From an uncultured Erysipelotrichaceae bacterium (GTDB lineage: Bacteria > Bacillota_I > Bacilli_A > RF39 > UBA660), in the NCBI GenBank assembly GCA_902767365.1, contig CACXGX010000075.1, positions 1 to 37,866 on the forward strand: a stretch of DNA of 37,866 bases. Reading direction: 5' to 3'. The translations under genes were made by a program, and so were the position numbers. The notes beneath the pieces are model-generated. The model was not told where the DNA came from. It did no database searches and was given only the letters and a program-made list of their open reading frames with translations. Below, one piece after another: positions 7,730 to 15,969 of the stretch (positions within the stretch are counted from its first letter, which is position 1; every line of letters starts with the position of its first letter).

Positions 7730-8341
7730 ATGTTAATTGGAAAGTATAATAAATCGTTGATAATAAGCTATCTAGGAGTAACATTTGCAGTAGTAGGAAT
7801 GTATTATGCTCTTACAGCAAATTTTAAAGTATCTATGATAATGTTAATACTTGCTGGAGTTTGTGACATGTTTGATGGTAAAATTGCTAGAATGTGTAAA
7901 AGAGATAGAGATGAAGAACTATTTGGAATTCAATTAGATTCTCTTGCTGATACAATTGATTTTGTAGCATTTCCAATAATCTTTGGTCTAGCCTTAGGCT
8001 TTAATGAATGGTATCATGTTGTAGCATATGTTCTACTCGCAATGTGTGGAATACAAAGACTATGTCATTTTAATGTTCTTGTAATTAATAAAAATGATAA
8101 AGGCCCAGTTAAATTTTATAGTGGGCTACCTGTAACATCTACATCAATAACATATCCATTATTATGGTTAATATCTAATTATATATCATGTGGATTGTAT
8201 CAAATTTGTTATACTATCTTAACATATTTAACTGCTATATTATTTGTTTTAAATATAAAAGTTCCAAAACTAAGAGGAATTGCATATCCAATAGTTGCAG
8301 TTATTGCAATTGTAGGAATTGTTATGCTTTGTCTAGTATAA
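7730..8341 (+). CDS. pssA: CDP-diacylglycerol--serine O-phosphatidyltransferase
   Basis: 203-residue membrane protein that joins CDP-diacylglycerol and serine to make phosphatidylserine. The CDP-alcohol phosphotransferase motif is complete: D46, D49-G50, A53-R54, G66, D70 and D74 (DMFDGKIAR ... FGIQLDSLAD). The AR-to-G spacing is 11 residues instead of the canonical 8, with a charged insert KRDRDEE, as I recall from clostridial-type PssA proteins. About six membrane spans. An AGAAGAGG site precedes the ATG. The stop overlaps the psd start by one base (TAATG), so the two are translationally coupled, and together they convert CDP-diacylglycerol to phosphatidylethanolamine. Confidence 0.92.
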   Translation: MLIGKYNKSLIISYLGVTFAVVGMYYALTANFKVSMIMLILAGVCDMFDGKIARMCKRDRDEELFGIQLDSLADTIDFVAFPIIFGLALGFNEWYHVVAYVLLAMCGIQRLCHFNVLVINKNDKGPVKFYSGLPVTSTSITYPLLWLISNYISCGLYQICYTILTYLTAILFVLNIKVPKLRGIAYPIVAVIAIVGIVMLCLV

Positions 8342-9210
8342 TGACTAAAATAATTATAAGAGATACAAATGAAATAATAGAAGATAAAAGTCCCAAAGGG
8401 GCTAATTTTCTTTATAAGAACTTTTTTGGACGAATAATATTAAAAATAGTTAATAAAAGATTTATATCTAAAATAGGTGGTTTTTATCTTAATAAAAAAA
8501 TATCAACTAAACATATTAATAATTTTATTAAAGATAATAATATTGATATGAGTGAATATGAAAATACAAAATATCAATCATTTAATGAATTTTTTTCACG
8601 TAAAATAATCGATGGTAAAAGAACTTTTTCTAAAAACAAATTAGATTTTTGTGCTCCTTGTGACTCTAAAATAACAGTATATCAATTGGATAATAATCAA
8701 GAATTTATTATTAAAAATAAAAAATATACATTAGAAAGAATATTAAGAGATAAAGACTTAGCAAATAATTATAAAAATGGCTATTTCATAGTATTTAGAT
8801 TATCTGTTGATGACTATCATAGGTATGCTTACATTGATAGTGGTAAATTATTATCTAGAAAAGTTATTAATGGAGTTTTTAATACAGTAGGACCAATTGC
8901 TTTTGATAGATATAAAGTTTATCAAGAAAATCAAAGAGAATATGAAGTTTTAGAAACAGAAAATTTCGGTACAATAATTCAAATGGAAATTGGTGCTATG
9001 ATGGTAGGTAAAATATATAATTATAAGAAAAAGAAATTTAAACGAGGAGAAGAAAAAGGTTATTTTTTATTTGGGGGTTCAACAGTAGTTATTATAATAA
9101 AAGAAAATATAATTAAAATTGATGAAGATATTTTAAATAATTCAAAAAATAAAATAGAAACTAAAGTTAAACAAGGTAATAAAATAGCAAGGAAGTGTAA
9201 TAATGTTTAA
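8341..9210 (+). CDS. psd: Phosphatidylserine decarboxylase proenzyme
   Basis: 289 residues, starting MTKIIIRDTN at the ATG that overlaps the pssA stop. It removes the carboxyl group of phosphatidylserine at the membrane. Family marks are SFNEFFSRKI (about 80-90), DYHRYAY with the active-site histidine, and the self-cleavage site FGGSTVV, where S247 becomes the pyruvoyl group of the small C-terminal chain. The GGST form replaces the LGST of proteobacteria. Some reading frame extends upstream into pssA, but the overlap start agrees with the family. The 3' end overlaps the hydrolase gene by eight bases. Confidence 0.92.
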   Translation: MTKIIIRDTNEIIEDKSPKGANFLYKNFFGRIILKIVNKRFISKIGGFYLNKKISTKHINNFIKDNNIDMSEYENTKYQSFNEFFSRKIIDGKRTFSKNKLDFCAPCDSKITVYQLDNNQEFIIKNKKYTLERILRDKDLANNYKNGYFIVFRLSVDDYHRYAYIDSGKLLSRKVINGVFNTVGPIAFDRYKVYQENQREYEVLETENFGTIIQMEIGAMMVGKIYNYKKKKFKRGEEKGYFLFGGSTVVIIIKENIIKIDEDILNNSKNKIETKVKQGNKIARKCNNV

Positions 9211-9928
9211 ACATAAAGCAATATTAATAATTCATGGTTTTGCAGGGGGAACATATGACATTGAAAATTTAGCCAACTATCTTGAATTAAATAAAAAATT
9301 TGATGTATTCTTTTTTACACTACCTGGGCACGATGTTAAAGATAAAAGAAAAGCAACAAGTAAGGAATGGATTAAAGAATCTGAAAAACAAATTAATTAT
9401 TTGATTAATAATGGATATAAAAATATATATTTAGTTGGTCATAGTATGGGTGGTGTTATAGCAACATATTTAGCTAAAAAATATAAAGAAGTAAAAAAAA
9501 TAGTTTTAGCTGCTCCAGCTTTCACATCAATGGCATCAAAAAAAGAAGGTGGGGTTATAAATGCATTATTTAAAATACCTGAATTAGTTAAAGTTTATAG
9601 CTACAATGAAATACTAACAAGGGTTAATAAGCTACCTGTATCAGCAGAAAAAGAATTTATGGAATTAATAGAAACATACAAAAATGATATATATGACATA
9701 AAAGTACCAGTAATGTTTGTGCATGGTACAAAAGATCAAGTAGTTCCACCAACATCATCAGAAAAAATATTTAATGAAATAAATAATAATCATAAAAAAA
9801 TAGTACTTGTTAATGACTATTATCATGATATTTTTAAAGGAAGAAAAAATGATATAATATGTTGTGAGATAGAGAAGTTCTTAAAAGAAAAAAACTTTAT
9901 GATTAAAGAAGAAAAAATAGAATTATAA
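9203..9928 (+). CDS. Alpha/beta hydrolase, monoacylglycerol lipase or carboxylesterase type
   Basis: 241 residues. It opens with LIIHGFAGG (oxyanion strand), has the nucleophile elbow GHSMGG with S81, the acid in VHGTKDQVVP (D178) and the base in YYHDIF (H208), giving a full catalytic triad and a short lid region. It resembles Est30-like carboxylesterases and bacterial monoacylglycerol lipases. It overlaps psd by eight bases, so a role in lipid or lysolipid turnover with phosphatidylethanolamine synthesis is a reasonable inference. No signal peptide, so cytoplasmic. Confidence 0.85.
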   Translation: MFKHKAILIIHGFAGGTYDIENLANYLELNKKFDVFFFTLPGHDVKDKRKATSKEWIKESEKQINYLINNGYKNIYLVGHSMGGVIATYLAKKYKEVKKIVLAAPAFTSMASKKEGGVINALFKIPELVKVYSYNEILTRVNKLPVSAEKEFMELIETYKNDIYDIKVPVMFVHGTKDQVVPPTSSEKIFNEINNNHKKIVLVNDYYHDIFKGRKNDIICCEIEKFLKEKNFMIKEEKIEL

Positions 9929-9983
9929 TTATTTACAAATTAAAATATTAGAGTAAAATTAAATTAAGGAGAGAGATAACTAA

Positions 9984-10532
9984 ATGGAAGAAGAATTATT
10001 TAAAGAAATTGCAGAAGAAAAAATGCTTAAAGCACTAGATAATTTAGAAAAGAGATTTGGAACAGTAAGAGCAGGAAGAGCAAATCCAAATGCTTTAGAT
10101 GGAGTTATGGTTTCGTATTATGGAGTTGATACACCATTAAAACAATTAGCAACTATTTCAGTTCCAGAAGCAAGACAATTGCTAATAAAGCCTTTTGATA
10201 GGTCTTGTTTACACGCAATTGAAAAGGGAATATTTGAGGCTGATTTAGGCTTTACTCCAAATAATGATGGAGAAACAGTAAGAATTATTATTCCACCTTT
10301 AACTGAAGATAGAAGAAGAGATTTAACTAAACAGGTTAAAGCTATGGCTGAGGAAGCAAAAGTTGCAGTAAGAAACATTAGAAGAGATACAATGGAAGAT
10401 ATTGAAAAAGCAAAGTTACCTGAAGATGTAGAAAAAGGAAAAGATAAAGAAATACAAGATTTAGTAAATGAATACAATAAAAAAATTGAAGAAATGTTAA
10501 AAATAAAAGAAGAAGAGTTAATGAGTGTATAA
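9984..10532 (+). CDS. frr: Ribosome recycling factor
   Basis: 182 residues, standard length. With EF-G it splits the post-termination 70S ribosome. Diagnostic segments are FGTVRAGRANPNALDGVMV, PFDRSCLHAIEKGI, GETVRIIIPPLTEDRRRDL and the helical tail. An AAGGAGAGAG site lies upstream. In most genomes frr sits after pyrH or rpsB-tsf-pyrH; here it follows lipid genes by 55 bases, perhaps from its own promoter (TTTACA near 9932, AT-rich -10 near 9955). Confidence 0.95.
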   Translation: MEEELFKEIAEEKMLKALDNLEKRFGTVRAGRANPNALDGVMVSYYGVDTPLKQLATISVPEARQLLIKPFDRSCLHAIEKGIFEADLGFTPNNDGETVRIIIPPLTEDRRRDLTKQVKAMAEEAKVAVRNIRRDTMEDIEKAKLPEDVEKGKDKEIQDLVNEYNKKIEEMLKIKEEELMSV

Positions 10533-10545
10533 CTTTTCTTTTTTT
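10509..10545 (+). terminator. Terminator overlapping the end of frr
   Basis: An 11-bp stem with two wobbles (GAAGAAGAGTT, 10509-10519, with AACTTTTCTTT, 10531-10541), an 11-base loop and a T run. The 5' arm lies inside the coding sequence. Confidence 0.55.
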
Positions 10546-10587
10546 GTGTCAACTTTTACATATATACTCTTTTTATTTACATATTTG

Positions 10588-10605
10588 TATTGTAAATTTA
10601 CAATA
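10588..10605 (+). promoter_or_regulatory. Perfect 18-bp palindrome in the promoter of the surface-protein gene
   Basis: TATTGTAAATTTACAATA is a perfect inverted repeat. It overlaps a likely -35 (TTGTAA, 10590-10595; 17 bases to TAATAT at 10613-10618). Its size, symmetry and position are those of a repressor operator. The binding protein is unknown. Confidence 0.55.
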
Positions 10606-10648
10606 TGTTTGATAATATAAAAATGTAAATATTATAGGAGGGAAATAT

Positions 10649-11749
10649 ATGAAAAAAAATATTATATTATATTTATTAGTCTTAGGGGTTTTATTAGTTA
10701 TGCCATTTGCAACTGCAAAAGCAGCAGCTAATGTAGAAGTATCAAAAATTGAATTGGTTGAGATAAGTGATGGAGTAGTTGTAAACAACGAACCAAAAGC
10801 AAATGGATTGAATATTGATTTTGATTTAGCATTTGCAAATATACATGATGTAGTAAAATACAAAGTTACAATAAAGAATAATGATGATAAAGCATATATA
10901 ATGACAAACCAAACAACACAGGTAAGTGATTATATGAAATATGAATATGTTTTTGCCGATGATAATAATGAACTTGAAGCAAATGGAGAAAAAGAAATAA
11001 ATATAATTATAACATATGAAAGTGAAGTGCCAACAGCAGCATTATCAAGTGGAAAATATGAAGAAACAAATAGTGTAGAATTTAAGCTTGTAAATACAGC
11101 AACTGGAGAATTAGTAGAAAATCCAAAAACAAGCGATAACTTATTAATTTATGTAAATATATTAATAGCAAGTTTAATTTTATGTGGAATAGCAATAAAG
11201 ACAAAGAAAGTAAGAAAAACAGTAGCAGTATTTGCATTATTATTAGTGGTAATACCAACAGGAGTAAAAGCATTAGAAGAAATATCATTTAAGTTAAATT
11301 CAAAGATAGAAATATCAAAAGATAGAAAATTCTGCTTTGTATACGATTATCAAGACTATAAAGGTGATAGACAAGAATTTGACTTTGAGGCAGGACAAAA
11401 GTGGCAAGATATAATTGATGGAACAGGAGTATTCAATATATCAGATGAAAATGTAATATATAACGAAATTGAAGGATCAGAATCAGGAGAAGTAATTTAT
11501 TATGCAACAGAAGCATATGATAAATGCTTAAAAGATTTAGATAAAGATATAGAAGCAATATTACAAGGAAGAGACTTTAATGACTTAACAAATGAAGAAA
11601 AAGAACAAGTAATAAGTATAACAAGTAGTGAAGAATATAATAATGGATATAACGAATGTAATACAATGCTTAATAATTTAACAAATGTTAAGAAAACAGA
11701 TACAATTAAATCAAATGATAGAGGATGCTACATAGTAACTTTACCATGA
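10649..11749 (+). CDS. Exported surface protein with an internal sorting-like signal and a second hydrophobic segment
   Basis: 366 residues. Residues 1-25 are a signal peptide ending ATAKAAA. An extracellular beta-rich domain follows (to about 155). Next is ENPKTSD with NPKTS at 158-162, a hydrophobic stretch (about 165-182) and KTKKVRK, the order of a sortase sorting signal. The chain does not end there: a second hydrophobic segment (about 190-207) ending GVKALEE looks like another signal peptide, followed by an acidic C-terminal domain with four to five cysteines (CFVYDY, YDKCLKD, YNECNT, GCYIV). It reads like two exported proteins joined. A strong GGAGGG site precedes the ATG. It is the only gene here that ends in TGA. 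No known function. Confidence 0.75.
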   Translation: MKKNIILYLLVLGVLLVMPFATAKAAANVEVSKIELVEISDGVVVNNEPKANGLNIDFDLAFANIHDVVKYKVTIKNNDDKAYIMTNQTTQVSDYMKYEYVFADDNNELEANGEKEINIIITYESEVPTAALSSGKYEETNSVEFKLVNTATGELVENPKTSDNLLIYVNILIASLILCGIAIKTKKVRKTVAVFALLLVVIPTGVKALEEISFKLNSKIEISKDRKFCFVYDYQDYKGDRQEFDFEAGQKWQDIIDGTGVFNISDENVIYNEIEGSESGEVIYYATEAYDKCLKDLDKDIEAILQGRDFNDLTNEEKEQVISITSSEEYNNGYNECNTMLNNLTNVKKTDTIKSNDRGCYIVTLP

Positions 11750-11768
11750 GATTTTCAAACTGTGTAAT

Positions 11769-11795
11769 AAAAAAGAGAAGAAATTCTCTTTTTTT
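11769..11795 (+). terminator. Terminator of the surface-protein gene
   Basis: AAAAAGAGAA, loop GAAA, TTCTCTTTTT, then T. Confidence 0.8.
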
Positions 11796-11796
11796 A

Positions 11797-11825
11797 TTGA
11801 TAATAATCAACAAATAAAATATAAT
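11797..11825 (+). promoter_or_regulatory. Promoter of the three-gene unknown operon
   Basis: TTGATA (11797-11802), 17 bases, TATAAT (11820-11825). The -35 directly follows the T run of the preceding terminator. Confidence 0.8.
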
Positions 11826-11866
11826 ATAGCCAAATAAATTTGATATATAAAGTTTTTGAGGCAATT

Positions 11867-12625
11867 ATGAGTAGAATATTAGGTAGAACATATGATATAT
11901 ATAATATTTCAAAGTATTTAATAGATAATTATAGCAAACAATATGTATTTAATAAAAGACAAATAAGTGATGACGAGTTTTTTGATGCAACAAGAGTTAT
12001 TAGTCCATATCTAGGGGAGAAAGAATTAAATTATTTAGAACAATGTAATGTTCAATATGGCTATAATATTTTTATAAAAGATACTACTTATAGTAATTAT
12101 GGAGAAGAAAATATTATTATATTTCCTACTAAAAATCTTCATGAATCATATAAAAGAGATATGATCTATTTTTTGGGTGAATTACTTAAAAGAAATAGTC
12201 TAGATTATACACCACAAGATTATGATATAAGTTGCCAGTTTAGTAATGTTCTTCCTTATTTACTTGAATACTTATTTTTAAGAGATACAAATAAAGAAAT
12301 AGATTTTAGTACAAGACACTTAGATGGTTTATTATTAAATTCTAAAATTTATAAAAATATATTTGAATGTTATAGGGATGATGAAAAATTTATGAAAGAA
12401 GAAAGATTTTTAGAGCAATCATTAATATTTTTAGTAAGTTTATCGTCTCTAGATGCAACTCTTCAAATTAGCGATGAAATAGCAAAAGATAAAATTGAAC
12501 TTCAAAAATTAATCCATGAATTATTTGAAAATAAAAATCATAACCGTGAAGAAATACTGGCAGATAGAAATATAACAACATATGGTTTTAAAAGATTAAT
12601 GAAAGAAATAGATTTAAGAGGTTAA
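11867..12625 (+). CDS. Hypothetical protein, first of two tandem paralogues
   Basis: 252 residues, cytoplasmic and mostly helical. ATG at 11867 is chosen because a GAGG site lies just upstream and because the protein then begins MSRILGRTYDIYNISKYL, matching MSKLYIRSLDVFQTSRLL of the next gene. Shared segments are SSLDATLQI, a repeated leucine-rich helix (LLEYLFLRD), an RHLDGL motif and the tail NREEILADRN...GFKRLMKEI. It is separated from the paralogue by one base, so the pair probably arose by duplication and works together. I do not recognise a named family. Confidence 0.65.
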   Translation: MSRILGRTYDIYNISKYLIDNYSKQYVFNKRQISDDEFFDATRVISPYLGEKELNYLEQCNVQYGYNIFIKDTTYSNYGEENIIIFPTKNLHESYKRDMIYFLGELLKRNSLDYTPQDYDISCQFSNVLPYLLEYLFLRDTNKEIDFSTRHLDGLLLNSKIYKNIFECYRDDEKFMKEERFLEQSLIFLVSLSSLDATLQISDEIAKDKIELQKLIHELFENKNHNREEILADRNITTYGFKRLMKEIDLRG

Positions 12626-12626
12626 T

Positions 12627-13448
12627 ATGAGTAAACTATATATAAGAAGTTTAGATGTATTTCAAACATCAAGATTGCTAGTTGAATCTAAATTGCAAAA
12701 ATACAAAACTAATAATAATAAAATAAGTTTAGACGAATTTATAGATAGTTCTTTTGCAATTAGAGATTATTTATCCGATAACGCTAAGGAAGTATTAAAA
12801 GATAACCATATTAAAATTGTATTTAATCCATTTAATTTTAAAAGCGGTTTATATATGCCAAAAAGTATAGAAGACCATCAAACTTTATATTTTCCTCACT
12901 TTACACCAACTGAAGAAGACAAACGTATTTTTAATTTTTCAATTGGTACTATATTATCAAACTTTAATCCAGACAATCCTACCGATTTACTTACAATTCC
13001 AGATGAATATAGTGATGTTTTAAGTTTTTTATTACAATATTTATATTTAAAGGAAGAGAATAAAGAAGATACTTTTAGTATTAAACATTTAAATATACTT
13101 AAGAGATATGCAAAAAGATATATTAAAACATATGATAGTTATAATCGTGATTTGTTAAAAAGAAATGATGTAGACTGTGATTTTATTAATGACAAAATAC
13201 AATTATATAATGATGAACAAGAGAAAAAATTTTTAATTGCAACATTAAATTTATTAATACCTTTTTCATCTTTAGATGGAACTCTTCAAATAATCGATAA
13301 AATCCAAGATAAAAATGAGTTAAGAAAATTAATAGAACTTTTAGTAAATAATGAATATAGAAATAGACAAAAAATATTATATGATAGAGGAATAGAATCT
13401 GAAGGCTATAAACGTTTACAAAAAGAAATAGAAAAATATATAAAATAG
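12627..13448 (+). CDS. Hypothetical protein, second tandem paralogue
   Basis: 273 residues. Its C-terminal third aligns with the previous gene along its whole length (SSLDGTLQIIDKI, NRQKILYDRG, GYKRLQKEI), and the central DEYSDVLSFLLQYLYLKEE matches QFSNVLPYLLEYLFLRDT. It is more charged in the middle and has no signal peptide, membrane span or catalytic motif. The gene starts one base after the previous stop and ends 12 bases before the third member. Confidence 0.65.
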   Translation: MSKLYIRSLDVFQTSRLLVESKLQKYKTNNNKISLDEFIDSSFAIRDYLSDNAKEVLKDNHIKIVFNPFNFKSGLYMPKSIEDHQTLYFPHFTPTEEDKRIFNFSIGTILSNFNPDNPTDLLTIPDEYSDVLSFLLQYLYLKEENKEDTFSIKHLNILKRYAKRYIKTYDSYNRDLLKRNDVDCDFINDKIQLYNDEQEKKFLIATLNLLIPFSSLDGTLQIIDKIQDKNELRKLIELLVNNEYRNRQKILYDRGIESEGYKRLQKEIEKYIK

Positions 13449-13460
13449 GATGTGGCTATA

Positions 13461-14684
13461 ATGAATTATGAAGAATTATATGAATATTATTTGATACTAT
13501 TTATGTTATATAATGGTGATAACGAAGAAGATTTTGAAGAAACGTATGATATAGATGAAATATATACATATCTATTTTCTAAACTAAGCGATCAATTTGA
13601 TAGAGAACTTGATTTATCTTCTTTAAAAGATAGAGAAGATGTATATAATTATTTAAATAGCATGTTTAAATATAGATTACTAAGTAATTTATTGAAAGAT
13701 CAGTTTAATGAATTGACAAATGAAGGAAATGATAGATTCATATTAGAAAACATTACCCCAATTTGCGATATAGTAACTAGTGAACTAAATAAATTAAACG
13801 AAATTGAAATGAAAGAAAAAGTTTTACCTAAAATATCATTAGAAGAATTAGATAATTTACTTATAGAATATTTACTATCTATTGACCCAAATGGAGATTA
13901 TTTAGAATTATATGAAAAAATTAAAATAGAAAATAAAATACTTTTTCTTAGCACACTTAGTGAGGAACAAAAAGAAAAATTATTAGATATGTTAAACATA
14001 GAAGAAATAGACCATGGATTATATTTAAGAACAGTTCCTATAATTATTTTTGATGATAAAGAAGACATAAGTGATATAAAAGTATTAGCTCATGATATTA
14101 TTCGTTTCTATATTGATTGGAAAAATGGAGGGAAAGAAACTCATCCTTTAATTGATGAGTTCCCATCTATCTTTTATGATACATATTTAAATAAATTTTT
14201 ATTACAAAAAGGATATAGTGAAGAAGATATTAATCAACTAAATTTATATCGACCTAGAAAAATAAAAGAAAACTCTAATTACTTGTCAAAAATTATTTAC
14301 TATCTAAAAATATGCCTAAATAAAGGATTTGATATTTCAGAAGAAGATGATATTAAAGAAATTAAAAGAATATTATTAGAAACTAGTGAAAAAGATATGC
14401 AAAATATTAGAAATCCAAAAGATATAGCATGTATAAATTGTGATGCGACAAATATATTTTTATCAAATCATCTAGATTTATTTATATCAAACTTTAGATA
14501 TTTAATAAATAATTATTTAGCATCTCACTATTTAGAAAAAGTAGAAAATGAGGAAATTACTCTTGAAAGGATGAAAGAATTAGCAAATAATTTACCTGAT
14601 ATAAGTCCAAGCATAATTATTGAAACTAAAGAAGAAAGAGAAAAAAGAAATAAAGATTGCAAAAACAAAAGAAATGCTTTATAA
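13461..14684 (+). CDS. Hypothetical protein, possible degenerate zincin
   Basis: 407 residues, acidic and helical. ATG at 13461 is preferred to the GTG at 13452 because AGGATGTGG is well placed for it. Near 14085 the sequence reads KVLAHDIIRFYIDWKNGG, followed about 20 residues later by IDEFPSIFYDTYLNKFL. The order resembles the HExxH helix and downstream glutamate helix of M3-type metallopeptidases, but the motif is HDIIR, so two zinc or catalytic residues are missing. The DEFPSIFYDTYLNKFL helix also resembles the central helix of the two preceding genes, suggesting one family. If this is right, the protein is an inactive relative. The inference rests on short motifs only. Confidence 0.6.
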   Translation: MNYEELYEYYLILFMLYNGDNEEDFEETYDIDEIYTYLFSKLSDQFDRELDLSSLKDREDVYNYLNSMFKYRLLSNLLKDQFNELTNEGNDRFILENITPICDIVTSELNKLNEIEMKEKVLPKISLEELDNLLIEYLLSIDPNGDYLELYEKIKIENKILFLSTLSEEQKEKLLDMLNIEEIDHGLYLRTVPIIIFDDKEDISDIKVLAHDIIRFYIDWKNGGKETHPLIDEFPSIFYDTYLNKFLLQKGYSEEDINQLNLYRPRKIKENSNYLSKIIYYLKICLNKGFDISEEDDIKEIKRILLETSEKDMQNIRNPKDIACINCDATNIFLSNHLDLFISNFRYLINNYLASHYLEKVENEEITLERMKELANNLPDISPSIIIETKEEREKRNKDCKNKRNAL

Positions 14685-14699
14685 TTACAAGTAGATTTT

Positions 14700-14904
14700 T
14701 ATATTGATTGCAATAATTAGGAAGTAGTAATAAAAGTACTATCTAATAGAGAGCTAGTATAAGGTGGAAGTCTAGCAAGAAAAGTATTTATGAATTCATC
14801 CTATAAGCATTTATTAATAATAAACGGTTGTGCGTTATAGCTTAATGAGTAAAAATAAGGTGGTACCACGAACACTTCGTCCTTTGGGATTAAGTGTTTT
14901 TTTA
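14700..14904 (+). promoter_or_regulatory. T-box riboswitch specific for tRNA-Phe
   Basis: The conserved T-box sequence AAGGTGGTACCACG is at 14857-14870, inside the antiterminator. A terminator follows: AACACTT (14871-14877) and AAGTGTT (14892-14898), then T. Stem I contains the usual AGAGAG and GGTGGAAG elements, and the specifier codon is TTC (14795-14797), matching phenylalanine. Uncharged tRNA-Phe binds and permits read-through into pheST. Confidence 0.92.
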
Positions 14905-14920
14905 TTTGAAAGGAGATACT

Positions 14921-15964
14921 ATGAAAGAAAAAGTTGAATCAATAAAAAATGAATTAAGTGAGGATTTAAAAGAAGTAAAAAATATCCAAGATGTTCAAAA
15001 TTTAAAAGTAAAATATCTTGGTAAAAAAGGACTTGTAACTGATCTTACAAGTAATATGAAAGATTTATCTATTGAAGAAAAGAAAGAAGTAGGTAGACTA
15101 TCTAATGAATTGAAAGGATTAGTTACAGAGACACTAACTAACTTGGAAAATAAAATTAACAATGAGGAATTAGAAAAGAAACTTAAAAATGAAAAGATAG
15201 ATATTTCACTTCCTAGCACTAAAGTAAGTTGTGGAGCTCCAAATATTTTAGAAAAATTAATAGAAGAAGTAGAAGAACTTGCAATTTCAATGGGATATGA
15301 TGTTGTAGAAGGTCCGGAAGTAGAAAAAGACTTATATAATTTTGAACTTTTAAATTTACCAAAAGGTCATCCAGCAAGAGATGCCCAAGATACATTCTAC
15401 ACAGATGGAGATACTCTACTTTTAAGAAGTCAAACATCTCCTGTACAAATTAGGACAATGCTTGAAAACACTGAAAAAACACCAATTAGAATTATTTGCC
15501 CAGGTAAAACATATAGAAGAGATGATGATGACGCAACCCATTCACATCAATTTTCTCAAATTGAAGGATTGCTAGTAGATAAGGATATATCTCTTGCAAA
15601 CTTAAAAGCAACTTTTGATGTAATTGCAAAAAAATTATTTGGAGAAGACCGTGAGACTAGATTTAGACCAAGTTACTATCCTTTTACAGAACCATCAGTA
15701 GAAATGGATATATCTTGTTTTAACTGTGGTGGAAAAGGATGTAATATTTGTAAAGGAACAGGTTGGATAACTGTAGGTGGTGCTGGAATTGTTCATCATA
15801 ACGTATTAGATAATTGTGGTTATGACTCAGAAAAATGGACAGGTTTCGCCTTTGGATTTGGAGCAGAACGTCTTGCTATGCTTAAATATGGAATTACTGA
15901 CATTAGAACATTTTATACAAATGACTTGAGAGTAACAAATAATTTTGATAGAAAGGATGTGTAA
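14921..15964 (+). CDS. pheS: Phenylalanyl-tRNA synthetase alpha subunit
   Basis: 347 residues. ATG at 14921 follows an AAAGGAGA site. The coiled-coil N-terminal arm (1-100) is followed by the class II catalytic core: [11 protein letters not shown], the TSPVQIRTM motif, [19 protein letters not shown] (motif 2) and [15 protein letters not shown] (motif 3). The insert [18 protein letters not shown] holds four cysteines typical of many Firmicute PheS proteins and likely binds zinc. It charges tRNA-Phe as an alpha2beta2 tetramer with PheT and is controlled by the T-box upstream. Confidence 0.96.
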   Translation: MKEKVESIKNELSEDLKEVKNIQDVQNLKVKYLGKKGLVTDLTSNMKDLSIEEKKEVGRLSNELKGLVTETLTNLENKINNEELEKKLKNEKIDISLPSTKVSCGAPNILEKLIEEVEELAISMGYDVVEGPEVEKDLYNFELLNLPKGHPARDAQDTFYTDGDTLLLRSQTSPVQIRTMLENTEKTPIRIICPGKTYRRDDDDATHSHQFSQIEGLLVDKDISLANLKATFDVIAKKLFGEDRETRFRPSYYPFTEPSVEMDISCFNCGGKGCNICKGTGWITVGGAGIVHHNVLDNCGYDSEKWTGFAFGFGAERLAMLKYGITDIRTFYTNDLRVTNNFDRKDV

Positions 15965-15969
15965 CTAAT

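Noticed and set aside
8188-8340. An open frame extending psd upstream into pssA.
   Set aside because: It overlaps pssA in another frame and has no family similarity; the TAATG overlap start at 8341 fits known PSDs.
11747-11764. Possible use of TGA as tryptophan (mycoplasma code).
   Set aside because: Conserved Trp codons are TGG in all recognised genes and no internal TGA occurs; this TGA is best read as a stop.
13461-14684. An active zinc peptidase.
   Set aside because: The motif is HDIIR rather than HExxH, so an intact active site cannot be claimed.
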